A stretch of 64,000 nucleotides of DNA from DASUAS01 sp963819475 (GCA_963819475.1 CAWFWE010000003.1:428272-492271), one strand, 5' to 3'. Positions 1 through 9,660 are shown, counted from the stretch's first letter. The notes: generated by a model from the sequence alone, not told the origin. Program-made: numbers and translations.

Positions 1-1457
1 CGTGGGCGACGCCCCACCGGTCGACGACCGACGTGTCGCGCTCGTCGCCCATGCGCGCGGTGCCGAGCAGGTGGCTGTTGTTGCGCATCGCCACGCCCTT
101 CGACCGTGTGCGCGCCGGCTTCGGTGAGCGACTCCGCGGCGCGCTCGATGCTCCACTCCGTGGCCCGGCGGGCGTCGTCGCTGATGCGGTAGGTGACCTT
201 TGGTGCGGGGATGCCGTCGCCGTCGACCAGTGTGGCCGAGAGCTCCACCCGGTTCCGCGGATCGGGGAGATCCTCGCACAGCACGACCCAACGCGCGCCC
301 CGGCCGAAGCGGCTGCGCATGTGGCGATGGTGGTCGGCGCCGAGCGGCGGACGGCCGCGCAACCCGAACGCGACCGCCAGCGGTCCCCCGGTGGGTGTGA
401 GGCTCCACCGGGTGCCGCCCAGGAACCCGCGGCCGGGGTCGGTGCCGCCGAACTCGAGCGACTGGATCTGCCCGCCGAAGTGCCCCTGCCAGCTGCGTAG
501 GTCGTCGTCGAAGTAGCCCTCGACCATCGCGCCCGGGTGCACCATGAGCCGGCGGCCCACGAGCCCCGACGAATTGGCGAGGCCGTCGGGGGCGCCCGCG
601 TAGGCCGACAGCAGCAGCAGGCGCGCGGTGCCGATGCCGTTCGCGGCGCAGAGCACGACGTCGGCACCCTGGAAATGCTCACGCCCGTCGGCATCGAGCC
701 ACGTCACGCCGCGGGCAAGACCGCGCGGATCGACCTCGATCCGCCGCACGCGCGCGCCGGTGAGCAACTGCGCACCGGCCGCCAGTGCCCCGGGCCAGTG
801 CGTGACGTCGGTCGAGCCCTTCGCCCCCTCGTTGCACCCCGAACCGCACGTACCCCGTTGCACGCACGCGTGGCGACCGTCGCGCGTGGCGGAGAGGATG
901 GCGTTGCTCTCCGGCCACCAGTGCCACCCGAGTCGCGCGTGGGCCCGAGCGAGCGCGAGGCCGGCGCGGCCGATCGGCAGCGGCGGCAGGGGTGGATCCG
1001 CGCCGGGCGGGTACGCGGGGTTGCCGCCGAGGCCGGACACGCCGAACTGGCGATCGGTCTCCTCGTAGTGGGGCACGAGCTCCTCGTACGACAGCGGCCA
1101 GTCGTCGCCGATCCCGAAGTCGGTGCCGGTGCGGAAGTCGGACGGCAGCAGGCGCGGCCAGACCGCGTTGTACAGGATCGTGCCCCCGCCGACGCCGTTG
1201 AAGTTGCCGAGCACCATGTCGGAGTCGTCGAGATCCACGGGGTAGTCGGCCGGGCGGGCGCGCAGGTTGGGTGACGACGACCACTGCTTCCGCGCCAGGA
1301 GCTCCCAGTCGGGGCCGGCACCGGGATAGTCGTCCCGGTTCGCCCAGTCGCCCTGCTCGAGGCACACGACACGCAGACCTGCCCGCGCCAGGCGGAGGGC
1401 GGCGACGCCGCCCGACGCCCCGGCGCCGACGAGCACGACGTCGGCGTGCTCGCTCAC
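1..1457 (-). CDS. GMC-family FAD oxidoreductase, 3' end cut by window edge, one frameshift
   Basis: Flavin-dependent alcohol/sterol-type oxidoreductase. The GTG start at 1457 overlaps the ligase stop (GTGA), so it is the last visible gene of the minus-strand operon. The Rossmann FAD motif GAGASGG is at residues 11-17, followed by LRVVCLEQGDW. A middle segment CGSGCNEGAKGSTDVTHWPG matches GMC proteins. The C-terminal signature NNSHLLGTARMGDERD and TSVVDRWG lies in a different frame from the rest. The shift falls between about 88 and 125 and looks like one extra base. Upstream of it the frame is uninterrupted for about 440 codons. I infer a sequencing indel rather than decay. The neighbouring thiolase, DUF35 protein and ligase suggest oxidation of an alcohol in a CoA-dependent catabolic route; the substrate is unknown. 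Confidence 0.85.
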   Translation of the reverse strand, partial: MSEHADVVLVGAGASGGVAALRLARAGLRVVCLEQGDWANRDDYPGAGPDWELLARKQWSSSPNLRARPADYPVDLDDSDMVLGNFNGVGGGTILYNAVWPRLLPSDFRTGTDFGIGDDWPLSYEELVPHYEETDRQFGVSGLGGNPAYPPGADPPLPPLPIGRAGLALARAHARLGWHWWPESNAILSATRDGRHACVQRGTCGSGCNEGAKGSTDVTHWPGALAAGAQLLTGARVRRIEVDPRGLARGVTWLDADGREHFQGADVVLCAANGIGTARLLLLSAYAGAPDGLANSSGLVGRRLMVHPGAMVEGYFDDDLRSWQGHFGGQIQSLEFGGTDPGRGFLGGTRWSLTPTGGPLAVAFGLRGRPPLGADHHRHMRSRFGRGARWVVLCEDLPDPRNRVELSATLVDGDGIPAPKVTYRISDDARRATEWSIERAAESLTEAGAHTVEGRGDAQQQPPARHRAHGRRARHVGRRPVGRRP

Positions 1458-3083
1458 GGTGCGAAGCGCGCTGCGAGCTGCTCGGCCAGCTCCTGCTTCT
1501 TGATCTTGCCCGACTGCAGGAACGGCAGGTCGGACTTGGCGCACACCCAGAAGTGCTTGGGCACCTTGTACGCCGACAGGTCGGCCTTCAGTCGGGCGCG
1601 CAGCTCGTCGCCGTCGAGCGCGTGCCCGGCGCGCGGCACCACCGCGCCGACGACGAGGTGGCCACCGCCCGCGGCCGGGATCCCGGTGACGTAGGCCTCG
1701 AGCACGTCCGGGTAGGCCATGAGGGCGGCTTCGACCTCGGCCGGGGTCACGTTGGCGCCGCCGGGCGTCTTGATCATCTCGCCGAGCCGGCCGGTGAAGT
1801 AGAACCAGCCGTCGGCGTCGAAGTGACCGGCGTCGCCGGTGCGGTACCAACCGTCGGGTTCGAAGACGTCCTCTCGCTCGCGCCGGTGCAACCCCTGCAT
1901 GAGCGAGTACCCGCGCACCCAGAGCTCACCGTCCGCGCCGGCCGGCAGCTCCACGCCGGTCTCGGGGTCCACCACCTTGTGGGTGATCCCGGGCAGCGAC
2001 CGGCCGAAGGTCCCGCGGCGCGATTCGGGGAGGGGGTCGTACTGGTCCCAGAGGGTGTGCGAGCTGCACATCTCCGTCATGCCGAGCGAGGTCGAGTTCA
2101 CCTCGGGCGGTCGACGGTCCGGGGGCACGAGGTCGGGCATGCTCGTCCGCACCACCGACGACAGGTCGCGCGCCGGGTACGACGGGTGCTCCGACATGGT
2201 CTTGCCCTGTTGCGGCCAGCCGGTGGCGATGGTGACGTGCTCCTGCTCGATGAGGTCGAGCGCGGTGCCGGCGTCGAACGAGCTCAGCGTGACCAACGTG
2301 GCGCCGACGTGCAGCACCTCGAACAGCGTGGTGACCAACCCGCCGATCCAGAAGAACGGCATCGACGAGAAGATCACGTCGTCGGGCCCCATCGGGTACC
2401 CCGACTGCAGGTTGCACGAGTGGCGGACGACGGTGCCCTGCGTGTGGACGGCGCCCTTGGGCTCGGCGGTGCTGCCGGAGCTGTACACGACGACCAGCGG
2501 GTCGGCCGGGACGACGCACGCCTCCACCTGCGCGAGGAAGGCGGCGTCGATGCCGGCCCGCTCGCCGGCGTCGACCATCGACGCCTCGTCACCCCGCGAC
2601 CACGAGCGGTCGGACGCACCCCACACGTGGATGGCGCGCAGGAACGGCGCGTCGGCGAGGACCAACCGGTCGTCGGCCGACTGGCCGGCGAGGCCGGGCA
2701 GCGCCGCTTCGAGGCGTTCGAGGTAGTCGTTGGTGAGGAAGCGCGGGTGGGTGAGGAGCTCGGTGACGTCGGCGTGACGGATCGTCCATCCGAGCTCGCG
2801 CGTCTGCGAGAACGTGTTCATCGGCACGAACACGGCACCGACCCGCGCCGCCGCGAAGGCGGCGATCGCGAAGTCGACGCAGTTCGGCATCAGGATCCCC
2901 ACCCGCGAGCCCTTGCCGATGCCGGCCGCGAGCAGGCCGCGGGCGAGGGCCGCCGAGCGGGCGTCGGCCTCCGCGTAGCTCAGCCGCTCGCCGTCGGCGA
3001 CCAGGTAGGTGGTGGGTGCCGAAGCGCGCCGCGGCCGTGGCGACGAGCTCGGGCACGGTCGGGGTGAAGTCGGGGAACGGCAT
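1454..3083 (-). CDS. Acyl-CoA synthetase (AMP-forming), frameshifted near the N-terminus
   Basis: ATP-dependent carboxylate:CoA ligase of the ANL superfamily. The start at 3083 (MPFPDFTPTVPELV) lies 3 bases after the DUF35 stop. The N-terminal frame breaks at about 3008-3018, in a run reading ACCCACCACC on the coding strand. It resumes as TYLVADGERLSYAEADARS. The span is 1630 nt, exactly one base more than a whole number of codons, so a single inserted base explains it and the repaired protein is about 542 aa. Visible motifs are YSSGSTAEPKGAVH (phosphate loop), YRTGDAG, GRLGEMIKTPGGANVTPAEV (hinge) and the C-terminal GKIKK catalytic lysine region. It belongs to the thiolase/DUF35/ligase/GMC operon. 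Confidence 0.88.
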
Positions 3084-3086
3084 GGC

Positions 3087-3488
3087 TCAGGCGGGCCGGA
3101 ACACCGGGAGGTGGCGCCCGTCGGACAGTGGTTCCCAGGCGAGCGCGACGCGCATGCCGATCTCGACGTCGCCCGGGGGGCAGCCGATCACGTTGCTCAT
3201 CATGCGCGCGCCGGCGTCGAGGTCGACGAGCACCACGACGTACGGGCCGTCCTCCTCGGCCCGTCCCGCTCCCGGCTTGGTGTGCACGCTCGCGGCGTAG
3301 ACGGTGCCGCCTCCCGCGTTCTCGCGCCATTCGACGGTGCTGCCGAAGCAGCGCGGGCACGCGGTGCGCGGGTACCAGACGGCGGCGTCGCACTTCGTGC
3401 ACCACGGCAGCACGAAGCGCCGCTCGCGCGTCGCGTCCCAGAACGGGCGCGCCTCGTCGGAGGTCGGCGGCTCGCGACGCGCGGTCAC
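3087..3488 (-). CDS. DUF35/OB-fold protein with zinc ribbon, thiolase partner
   Basis: Small 133-aa protein with a rubredoxin-like zinc ribbon (C30, C33, C44, C47: CTKC...CPRC) followed by an OB-fold that contains GGGTVYAASVHT and MSNVIGCPPGDVEIGM. The GTG start at 3488 overlaps the thiolase stop by 4 nt. In known actinobacterial systems (Ltp2 with the ChsH2 DUF35 domain in cholesterol side-chain degradation) such proteins form a complex with a thiolase-like aldolase. The direct overlap here supports the same partnership; the substrate is not shown. Confidence 0.9.
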   Translation of the reverse strand: MTARREPPTSDEARPFWDATRERRFVLPWCTKCDAAVWYPRTACPRCFGSTVEWRENAGGGTVYAASVHTKPGAGRAEEDGPYVVVLVDLDAGARMMSNVIGCPPGDVEIGMRVALAWEPLSDGRHLPVFRPA

Positions 3489-4651
3489 ACCGTCGCTCCG
3501 GTGCCGAGCACGACGGTGCCGGTGGCCGACAGCACTCCGCCGCAGCCGTGCGCGACCGCGACCTCGGCGCCCGCCACCTGGCGGTCGCCGCATTCGCCGC
3601 GCAACTGCCGCGTGGCCTCGACGAGCAGGAACATCCCGTACTGGCCCGGGTGGGTGTAGGAGAGGCCGCCCCCGTTGGTGTTCATCGGGAGCGCGCCACC
3701 GGGACCGAGCTTCCCGTCCTCCACGAAGGCGCCTCCTTCCCCCTTGGCGCAGAAGCCGAGGTCCTCGAGGTGGAGGAGGGCGGTGATGGTGAACGAGTCG
3801 TAGCTCATGAGCACGTCGACGTCGTTCGGCCCGATGCCCGCGTGCCCGAATGCCGCCGGTCCCGAGATCGCGCCGGGCGTCACCGTGAGGTCGGGCATCT
3901 CCGAGATCACCCAGTGGTCGACGCCGGTCGCGGCGCCGAGCACGTAGACGGGAGGCTGCGGCCGGTCGCGGGCGCGGTCGGCGGACGTGAGCACGTACGC
4001 GCCGGCGCCGTCGGTGACGAGGCAGCAGTCGAGCTGGTGCAGCGGCGACACCGTCATCGTCGACGCGAGCACGTCGTCGACGGTGATCGGGTCGCGGTGC
4101 CGGGCCCGCGGGTTGCGGGCCGCCCAGCGCCGGGCGTCGACCGCGATCCGGGCGAGCTGCTCCGACGTCGTCCCGTACTGCGCCATGTGCCGGCTCGCCG
4201 CCAGCGCGTACGAGGTCATCGGCATCCGCGGGCCGTAGGGGGCCTCCCACTCGGCGCCGACGTCGGGCCCCATCGGCCCGAGCGACGGCACGGTCGGGCC
4301 GAGTCGGCGGTCCTGCCGGGGCGTCGACGCGTACACGCCCACCACGACCTCGCACAGCCCGGCCGCGATCGCGGCCGCCGCGTGCTCGACGTGCACCTCG
4401 AAGCTCGACCCGCCCACGAACGTGCCGTCGACGAACCGGGGGTGGATGCCGAGGTACTCGGCGATGCCGGTCGCGATGCCCGAGCAGCACACCCCATCGA
4501 CGTCGGCGAGGCCGAGCCCGGCGTCGTCGAGGGCCTCGCGGATCATGGCCGCCTCCAGGACGCGGCCGCGGGTCTCGAGCTCACCCGTCGGGGAGGCGGC
4601 GTCGGCGACGCCGACGATCGCCGCCGCCGCCCGCATCGTGCCGGTGCTCAT
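3485..4651 (-). CDS. Thiolase-like protein (SCP-x/Ltp2 type aldolase or thiolase)
   Basis: A 388-aa thiolase-fold protein, first gene of the leftward operon. It begins MSTGTMRAAAAIVGVADAAS and carries the N-terminal DVDGVCCSGIATG segment. Further motifs are CCLVTDGAGAYVLTS, DVDVLMSYDSFTITAL and the C-terminal SYTHPGQYGMF, where classical thiolases have GHPLGASG. These features match the lipid-transfer-protein/SCP-x subgroup, members of which act as retro-aldolases or thiolases on CoA thioesters together with a DUF35 partner. That partner is the next gene. A GAATNNNGTTC sequence at 4666-4676 lies just upstream of the start. Confidence 0.87.
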   Translation of the reverse strand: MSTGTMRAAAAIVGVADAASPTGELETRGRVLEAAMIREALDDAGLGLADVDGVCCSGIATGIAEYLGIHPRFVDGTFVGGSSFEVHVEHAAAAIAAGLCEVVVGVYASTPRQDRRLGPTVPSLGPMGPDVGAEWEAPYGPRMPMTSYALAASRHMAQYGTTSEQLARIAVDARRWAARNPRARHRDPITVDDVLASTMTVSPLHQLDCCLVTDGAGAYVLTSADRARDRPQPPVYVLGAATGVDHWVISEMPDLTVTPGAISGPAAFGHAGIGPNDVDVLMSYDSFTITALLHLEDLGFCAKGEGGAFVEDGKLGPGGALPMNTNGGGLSYTHPGQYGMFLLVEATRQLRGECGDRQVAGAEVAVAHGCGGVLSATGTVVLGTGATV

Positions 4652-4665
4652 CGCCCCTCCCTCGT

Positions 4666-4676
4666 GAATGGCGTTC
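4666..4676. promoter_or_regulatory. Candidate regulator half-palindrome GAATGGCGTTC
   Basis: GAATGGCGTTC sits in the divergent region between the thiolase and SnoaL-like genes, 15 bases upstream of the thiolase start. Related 11-mers occur at 20106, 29052 and 45100, all in promoter regions of CoA-metabolism genes. Seen by eye only; operator status is inferred. Confidence 0.25.
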
Positions 4677-4807
4677 TCGGTTGGCGGTGTGCAGAATTCC
4701 GCGCGCTGTATCCCGGGTTCCCATTCGGGTTCCGGGCGCCGGCAGCAGGATGCCGCCCGACCCCGGCCGTGTCGAGTCGCCCGTCACCACCGGTAGTGTG
4801 CGCCCGC

Positions 4808-5284
4808 ATGGAGTTCTGGGAGCTGGTCGCACGGGAGAGCATCCGCGACCGGATCGCCCGCTGGAACGCCAACGGCGACGCGGGCCGGTTCCCCGAGATG
4901 GTCGAGGTCCTGGCCCCCGACGTGGAGTTCGAGCCCACCCCGGCGACGGTGCTGCACGGGCGGGACGCGGTGCTCGAGTTCCTCGGTGGCGTGCCCTCCG
5001 GCGCGGCCCCGATCCCCTCGGGCCGCTACGTGCCCGAGGGCGGCCGGCCGTCGCTCCGCCACTTCACCAGCACCATCCAGATCGATCTCCTCTCCGAGAC
5101 CGCGGCCCGCGTGCGCTCCTACTACCAGGTGGTCTCGTCGACGGGTCTCGACCACTGGGGCCGCTACCTCGACGAGTTCGGCGTGGTCGACGGCGAGTGG
5201 CTCATCACCCGCCGCACGATCACGACCGAGGGTGTCGATCCCGACGGCTGGGCGGCGCGCCTCGGCGCCGGCGACCCGGGATGA
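4808..5284 (+). CDS. SnoaL-like / NTF2-fold protein
   Basis: A 158-aa protein starting MEFWELVARESIRDRIARWN. The pattern is that of SnoaL-like polyketide-cyclase/ketosteroid-isomerase folds: an N-terminal helix pair, FPEMVEVLAPDVEFEPT, LHGRDAVLEFL, then beta strands such as HFTSTIQIDLLSETAARVRSY and a final YLDEFGVVDGEWLITRRTI. The family contains isomerases, hydratases and non-enzymatic binders, so the role is open. It overlaps the next ligase by ATGA at 5281-5284, so the two are probably co-translated. It diverges from the thiolase operon. Confidence 0.8.
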   Translation: MEFWELVARESIRDRIARWNANGDAGRFPEMVEVLAPDVEFEPTPATVLHGRDAVLEFLGGVPSGAAPIPSGRYVPEGGRPSLRHFTSTIQIDLLSETAARVRSYYQVVSSTGLDHWGRYLDEFGVVDGEWLITRRTITTEGVDPDGWAARLGAGDPG

Positions 5285-6798
5285 GCGCCGCGCCACCGCC
5301 GGTGTCGAGCACGACGCTCGGCGACCTGTTCGAGGAGATCGGCACCCGCGAGCCCGACGCCCTCGCGTACGTCGACGGTGAGCAGCGGTTGACGTACGGC
5401 CAGTGGCTCGCCGGCGCCGACTCGCTGGCTGCGGAGCTCCGGGCGCGGGGGGTGGCGCCGGGTGACGTCGTCGCGTTCTCGATGGCGTCGTGCATCGACT
5501 ACGCGGTCGCGTACGCCGCGTGCACGCGCCTCGGCGCGGTCGCGACCGGGATCAACACCCGGCTCGGCCCCCGCGAGGTCACCGCGATCCTGCAGCGGTG
5601 CGAGCCGGTGGCGTTGCTGCACGAGCGCACCGACCCCGATCTTCCCACCGATGCACCCGCGCCCAAGGTGCTCATGCCGCGCGCCGAGGTCGCGGTCGTG
5701 TGGCAGGCCGGCACTCCGTTCCTCGACCGGCCGGTGCGACGGCCCGACGATCCCGTGTGCATCGTGTGGACGAGTGGCACCACCGGGCTGCCCAAAGGCG
5801 CGTGGTTCGACCACCGCGCGTTGGAGGCGTCGGCACGGCTCAGCGACATCCTCAGCGCGTACCACGACGTCCGTCTCATGCCGGTGCCCTTCGCGCACTC
5901 GGGGTACATGAACAAGCTCTGGGACCAGGTCGAGTTCGTGATCGGCTGCGTGCTGACCGCGACACCGTGGACGGCGGAGTCGATGCTCGAGCAGATGGTC
6001 GCCGAGCGAGCCACCATGGGCTGGGGAGTGCCCACGCAGTGGGCGAAGCTGGTCGACCTGCCGCAACTGGCCGACGTCGACCTGTCCGCGTTGCGCCTGT
6101 GCTCCACCGGGTCGGCGCCGGTGACGCCGGAGCTGGCCGAGAAGATGCGCACCCGGCTCGGCTGCCCCATCGTGGTCCGCTACGCGTGCACCGAATCGTC
6201 GTCGATCACCGGTACCCGGCCCGACGACCCGCCGGAGGTGCTCCTGCACACCGTCGGCCGCCCGCAGGAGGGCATCGAGCTCAAGCTGGTGGGCGCCGAC
6301 GGCGAGGAGGTCGCCCGCGGCGAGGTCGGCGTGGTCACCCTGCGGTCGCCCTGCAGCATGCGCGCCTACTGGAACGATCCCGAGCGCACCGCGGAGACCC
6401 TCGCACCCGACGGGTGGATCACCACCAGCGACCTCGGGTTGCTGCGCGAGGACGGCAACCTGGTGCTGCGGGGCCGCACCAGCGAGATGTACATCCGCGG
6501 CGGGTTCAACGTGCATCCGCTCGAGGTGGAACGCGTGCTCGCCGACCACCCGAAGGTCGGGCGGGTGGCGATCGTCGGTACGGCGGCCCCCACGATCGGG
6601 GAGATCGGCGTCGCGTTCGTCGAGCCCGCCGACCCGGCCGACCCACCGACGCTCGAGGAGGTGCGCGCGTTCGTGCGCGAACGCCTCGCCGACTACAAGG
6701 CGCCCGATCGGCTGGAGGTCGTGGCGGAGCTGCCGATGACCTCGATGCTCAAGATCGACAAGAGCGCACTGGGCAGGCGAGCATCTCAGCCGGGCTGA
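5281..6798 (+). CDS. Acyl-CoA synthetase (AMP-forming)
   Basis: A 505-aa ANL-superfamily carboxylate:CoA ligase, intact. Motifs in order are WTSGTTGLPKGAW (phosphate loop), YACTESSSITGT (adenine-binding region), WITTSDLG (the usual YRTGD aspartate retained in a variant context), RGRTSEMYIRGGFNVHPLEV (hinge) and the C-terminal MLKIDKSALGRR with the adenylation lysine. It is translationally coupled to the SnoaL-like gene. Its 3' end overlaps the convergent LLM gene by 13 nt. The substrate acid cannot be read from the sequence. Confidence 0.92.
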   Translation: MSAAPPPVSSTTLGDLFEEIGTREPDALAYVDGEQRLTYGQWLAGADSLAAELRARGVAPGDVVAFSMASCIDYAVAYAACTRLGAVATGINTRLGPREVTAILQRCEPVALLHERTDPDLPTDAPAPKVLMPRAEVAVVWQAGTPFLDRPVRRPDDPVCIVWTSGTTGLPKGAWFDHRALEASARLSDILSAYHDVRLMPVPFAHSGYMNKLWDQVEFVIGCVLTATPWTAESMLEQMVAERATMGWGVPTQWAKLVDLPQLADVDLSALRLCSTGSAPVTPELAEKMRTRLGCPIVVRYACTESSSITGTRPDDPPEVLLHTVGRPQEGIELKLVGADGEEVARGEVGVVTLRSPCSMRAYWNDPERTAETLAPDGWITTSDLGLLREDGNLVLRGRTSEMYIRGGFNVHPLEVERVLADHPKVGRVAIVGTAAPTIGEIGVAFVEPADPADPPTLEEVRAFVRERLADYKAPDRLEVVAELPMTSMLKIDKSALGRRASQPG

Positions 6799-7970
6799 CG
6801 GGTGAGCTCGCCGGCGGCGCCGTCGATGGCGTCGAGGGCGCGGAAGTGCGGGATCACCTGCTCGCCGAAGATCCGGATCGACTCCAGCATCTCGTCCTGC
6901 CCCAGCGTTCCCATCTGGATCAGGCACATGACGTTGTCGACGCCGGCGTCGCGGAGCCGCTCGACGTAGGCGATGGCGGTGTCGGCGTCGCCCAACGCGT
7001 GGTCGGTGTTGTACATCGACGACGCCGCGGTGGGCGGGGCCTCACCGCGGGCGATGGCGTCCTTGGCCATCTGCAGGTGCTCGGCCATGAACGCCGCGTT
7101 GTCGACGTGCTCGGTGTCGCGCGCGGGGGCCACGCCGTTGGGCGCCGCCCAGTGCGTGATCGCCTCGGCGAAGAAGCGGAGCGCGCGGCATCCCTTGCGG
7201 AACGCCTCGTCGCGGTCGGCCATGAGGAACGTCGGGCACAACGCGACGAACTCGTCGTTGATCATCCCGGGCGACACCACCGCCTCGGGGTCGCGGCGGG
7301 CCCGTTCCTCGTCGAACATGCGGCGCATGTCGCCGATCACCTCGGGGCCGCCGAAGCCGAGCACCATCGGGCCGACGCCGTAGCCCGCCGCCCGCCGCAC
7401 CGTCTCCGGGTTGGTGCACGCGAGGAACAGCGGCGGGTGGGGGAGCTGCACCGGCCGCGGCACCACGGTGTGGGGTGGGCGCCCCGGTGGGTGCTGGATC
7501 GTCAGCAGGTCGGAGTCCCACTGGATCGTGTCCTCGCGCCAGCAGTGGCCGATGAACCTCAGGGCCTCCTGCACCTGCGGCGTGGTGAGCTCCGGGTCGA
7601 CGCCGCACAACGACATCTCCTGCACCGTGCCGCCGCGCGCGGCGCCGAGGTTGAGGCGGCCGCCGGAGATGATGTCGAGCATCGCGGCGCGCTCGGCCAC
7701 CCGCGCCGGATGGTTGTACCCGAACGGCATGCACACCGCGGCGTGACCGACGCGGATGCGCGACGTCTTCGCCGCGACCGCGGTGAGGAAGATCTCCGGC
7801 GCGCTCATGTGCGAGTACTCGATGAGGGAGTGGTGCTCGACCGCCCAGACGCCGTCGAAGCCCACCTCCTCGGCGAACACCGCCTGTTCCACGCAATTGC
7901 GGATCGCCTGGCGCTCGACGTCGGGGGTGCCGTACTCGACCTGGGCTTCGAAGATCATCGAGAACTTCAT
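6786..7970 (-). CDS. LLM-class flavin-/F420-dependent oxidoreductase
   Basis: A 394-aa luciferase-like monooxygenase. I chose the ATG at 7970 (MKFSMIFEAQ), where the first beta strand of the TIM barrel begins. Typical segments are EEVGFDGVWAVEHH, AAKTSRIRVGHAAVCMPF, ARVAERAAMLDIISGGRLNL and FGEQVIPHF near the end. Such enzymes use F420 or reduced flavin to oxidise or reduce small substrates. The gene converges on the ligase and diverges from a thiolase/DUF35 pair, suggesting a shared catabolic theme. Confidence 0.88.
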   Translation of the reverse strand: MKFSMIFEAQVEYGTPDVERQAIRNCVEQAVFAEEVGFDGVWAVEHHSLIEYSHMSAPEIFLTAVAAKTSRIRVGHAAVCMPFGYNHPARVAERAAMLDIISGGRLNLGAARGGTVQEMSLCGVDPELTTPQVQEALRFIGHCWREDTIQWDSDLLTIQHPPGRPPHTVVPRPVQLPHPPLFLACTNPETVRRAAGYGVGPMVLGFGGPEVIGDMRRMFDEERARRDPEAVVSPGMINDEFVALCPTFLMADRDEAFRKGCRALRFFAEAITHWAAPNGVAPARDTEHVDNAAFMAEHLQMAKDAIARGEAPPTAASSMYNTDHALGDADTAIAYVERLRDAGVDNVMCLIQMGTLGQDEMLESIRIFGEQVIPHFRALDAIDGAAGELTRQPG

Positions 7971-8065
7971 GGCGGGAACGTACCCCTGCCCGTCCTCGGC
8001 CCGCACGTGCCGCAGGCTCGGCGCGATTGCACCGCCTCGGGCGTGGCACGGTAGGTTCCGGCTCG

Positions 8066-9235
8066 ATGTCCAGTCACCCGTACCACGACGTCGCCATCTC
8101 GGGGATCTTCAACACCGAGCAGGCGCGCGTGCTCGAGGGCGAGGACTCGCTCTCGATCTCGTTCACGGCCGCGCTCGGCGCGCTCGCCGATGCCGGTCTC
8201 GGCGTGCGCGACGTCGACGGCGTCGTCGGCCAGTTCGCCAACGACTTCGTGTACCAGGCGCGCCTGTCGCCGGTGTGGGTCACGTCCTCGTGGTCGGGCA
8301 TCCCCGCCATCCTGCAGGCGGCCACCGCCATCGCGGCGGGGATGGCGACCAAGGTCCTGGTCATGGCCGGTACCGCCGGCGTATACGTCGACCGCGCCGC
8401 GACCGCGCCCTGGACCCGGCCGAGCAGCGAATTCGTGGCCCCGTTCGGCATGTTCACCGCGGCCGAGTTCGCGCTGGTCGCGCGCCGCCACATGCACCGC
8501 TTCGGCACCAAACCCGACACGCTCGCGACCGTCGCCGCGGTGATCCGCAACAACGGCCACGTCAACCCGCACGCGGTGTACCACGGCCGCGGGCCGTTCA
8601 CGCCCCAGGACGTGCTCGACAGCCGCATGATCGCGGACCCGTTCCACCTCCTCGACTGCGCGACCGCGTCGGAGGGCGGGTGCGGCCTGGTGCTGACGCG
8701 CGCCGACCTCGCCGGCGACCTCCCGACCACCCCGGTGTATGTGCTCGGGGGCAACGGCGACAGCGGGGGGACCGCGTACCGGAACCCGCCGACGTGGGAG
8801 CTCGGTGGCAACCGGCGACCCGACCTCGTGAACGGCACCGTCGGGCGGCGCGCCGCCGAGGACGCGTTCCGCACCGCCGGCCTCGGGCCCACCGACGTCG
8901 ACGTGTGCGAGTTCTACGACCCGTTCTCGTTCGAGATCATCCGCCAGTACGAGGCGTTCGGGTTCTGCGCCGAGGGTGAGGGCGGCGACTTCGTGACCAG
9001 CGGCGCCATCGAGCCCGGGGGGCAGTTCCCGGTCACCACCGACGGCGGGGTGATGTCGTACAGCCACGCGGGCGCGTCGGCGCAGATGCTGCAGCGCGTC
9101 ATCCGCGGCGTCGAGCAGCTGCGCGGCACCTGCGCCACCAACCAGGTCGTGGGCGCCGAGGTCGCGATGTGTTCCAACGGGGGGTCGGGGGCGTTGTTCA
9201 CCGACGTGATGTTGCTGGGAGCCGATCGGCCATGA
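8066..9235 (+). CDS. Thiolase-like protein (SCP-x/Ltp2 type), second copy
   Basis: A 389-aa thiolase-fold protein related to the one at 3485-4651. It starts MSSHPYHDVAISGIFNTEQA. Motifs are ALADAGLGVRDVDGVVGQF, LLDCATASEGGCGLVLTRAD, DVDVCEFYDPFSFEIIRQY and the C-terminal VMSYSHAGASAQML (classical GHP motif altered, histidine kept). Its stop overlaps the DUF35 gene start (ATGA, 9232-9235), repeating the thiolase/DUF35 gene pairing. Probably a retro-aldolase or thiolase acting on an acyl-CoA; the substrate is unknown. Confidence 0.87.
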   Translation: MSSHPYHDVAISGIFNTEQARVLEGEDSLSISFTAALGALADAGLGVRDVDGVVGQFANDFVYQARLSPVWVTSSWSGIPAILQAATAIAAGMATKVLVMAGTAGVYVDRAATAPWTRPSSEFVAPFGMFTAAEFALVARRHMHRFGTKPDTLATVAAVIRNNGHVNPHAVYHGRGPFTPQDVLDSRMIADPFHLLDCATASEGGCGLVLTRADLAGDLPTTPVYVLGGNGDSGGTAYRNPPTWELGGNRRPDLVNGTVGRRAAEDAFRTAGLGPTDVDVCEFYDPFSFEIIRQYEAFGFCAEGEGGDFVTSGAIEPGGQFPVTTDGGVMSYSHAGASAQMLQRVIRGVEQLRGTCATNQVVGAEVAMCSNGGSGALFTDVMLLGADRP

Positions 9236-9657
9236 CCGTCCTCGAACCGCAGTCCGGCGTCGTCCCCGTCCCGCACCCCGGCCCGCTCACGCAGCCCTAC
9301 TGGGACGGCTGCGCGCGGCACGAGCTGCTGTTCCAGCGGTGCGGGCAGTGCGGCAACGCCACCCACACGCCCGCGTACCTCTGCTCCCACTGCACCTCCC
9401 AGGACCTCACCTGGGAGCGGAGCGCGGGCACGGGCGAGATCTACAGCTGGACCGCGGTGTGGCGTCCGCAGATCCCCTCGTTCGAGGTGCCGTACGTCGC
9501 GATCATCGTCGACGTGGACGAGGGCTGGCAGATCCTCTCCAACCTCATCGGCTGCCCGGCGGACGCGGTCGAGATCGGGCTCCGGGTGGAGGTCGACTTC
9601 CGCGAGATGCAGGGCGGGTTCACGCTGCCGTACTTCCGTCCCGTCGCGACGGGCTGA
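9232..9657 (+). CDS. DUF35/OB-fold protein with zinc ribbon, second copy
   Basis: A 141-aa protein with zinc-ribbon cysteines CGQC...CSHC followed by an OB-fold (GEIYSWTAVWRPQIPSFEV, ILSNLIGCPADAVEIGL). Same architecture as 3087-3488. It is coupled by ATGA to the thiolase-like gene and followed after 3 bases by a CoA-transferase gene, so thiolase, DUF35 protein and CoA transferase form one transcription unit. Expected to be the structural and acyl-CoA-binding partner of the thiolase-like enzyme. Confidence 0.9.
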   Translation: MTVLEPQSGVVPVPHPGPLTQPYWDGCARHELLFQRCGQCGNATHTPAYLCSHCTSQDLTWERSAGTGEIYSWTAVWRPQIPSFEVPYVAIIVDVDEGWQILSNLIGCPADAVEIGLRVEVDFREMQGGFTLPYFRPVATG

Positions 9658-9660
9658 ACC

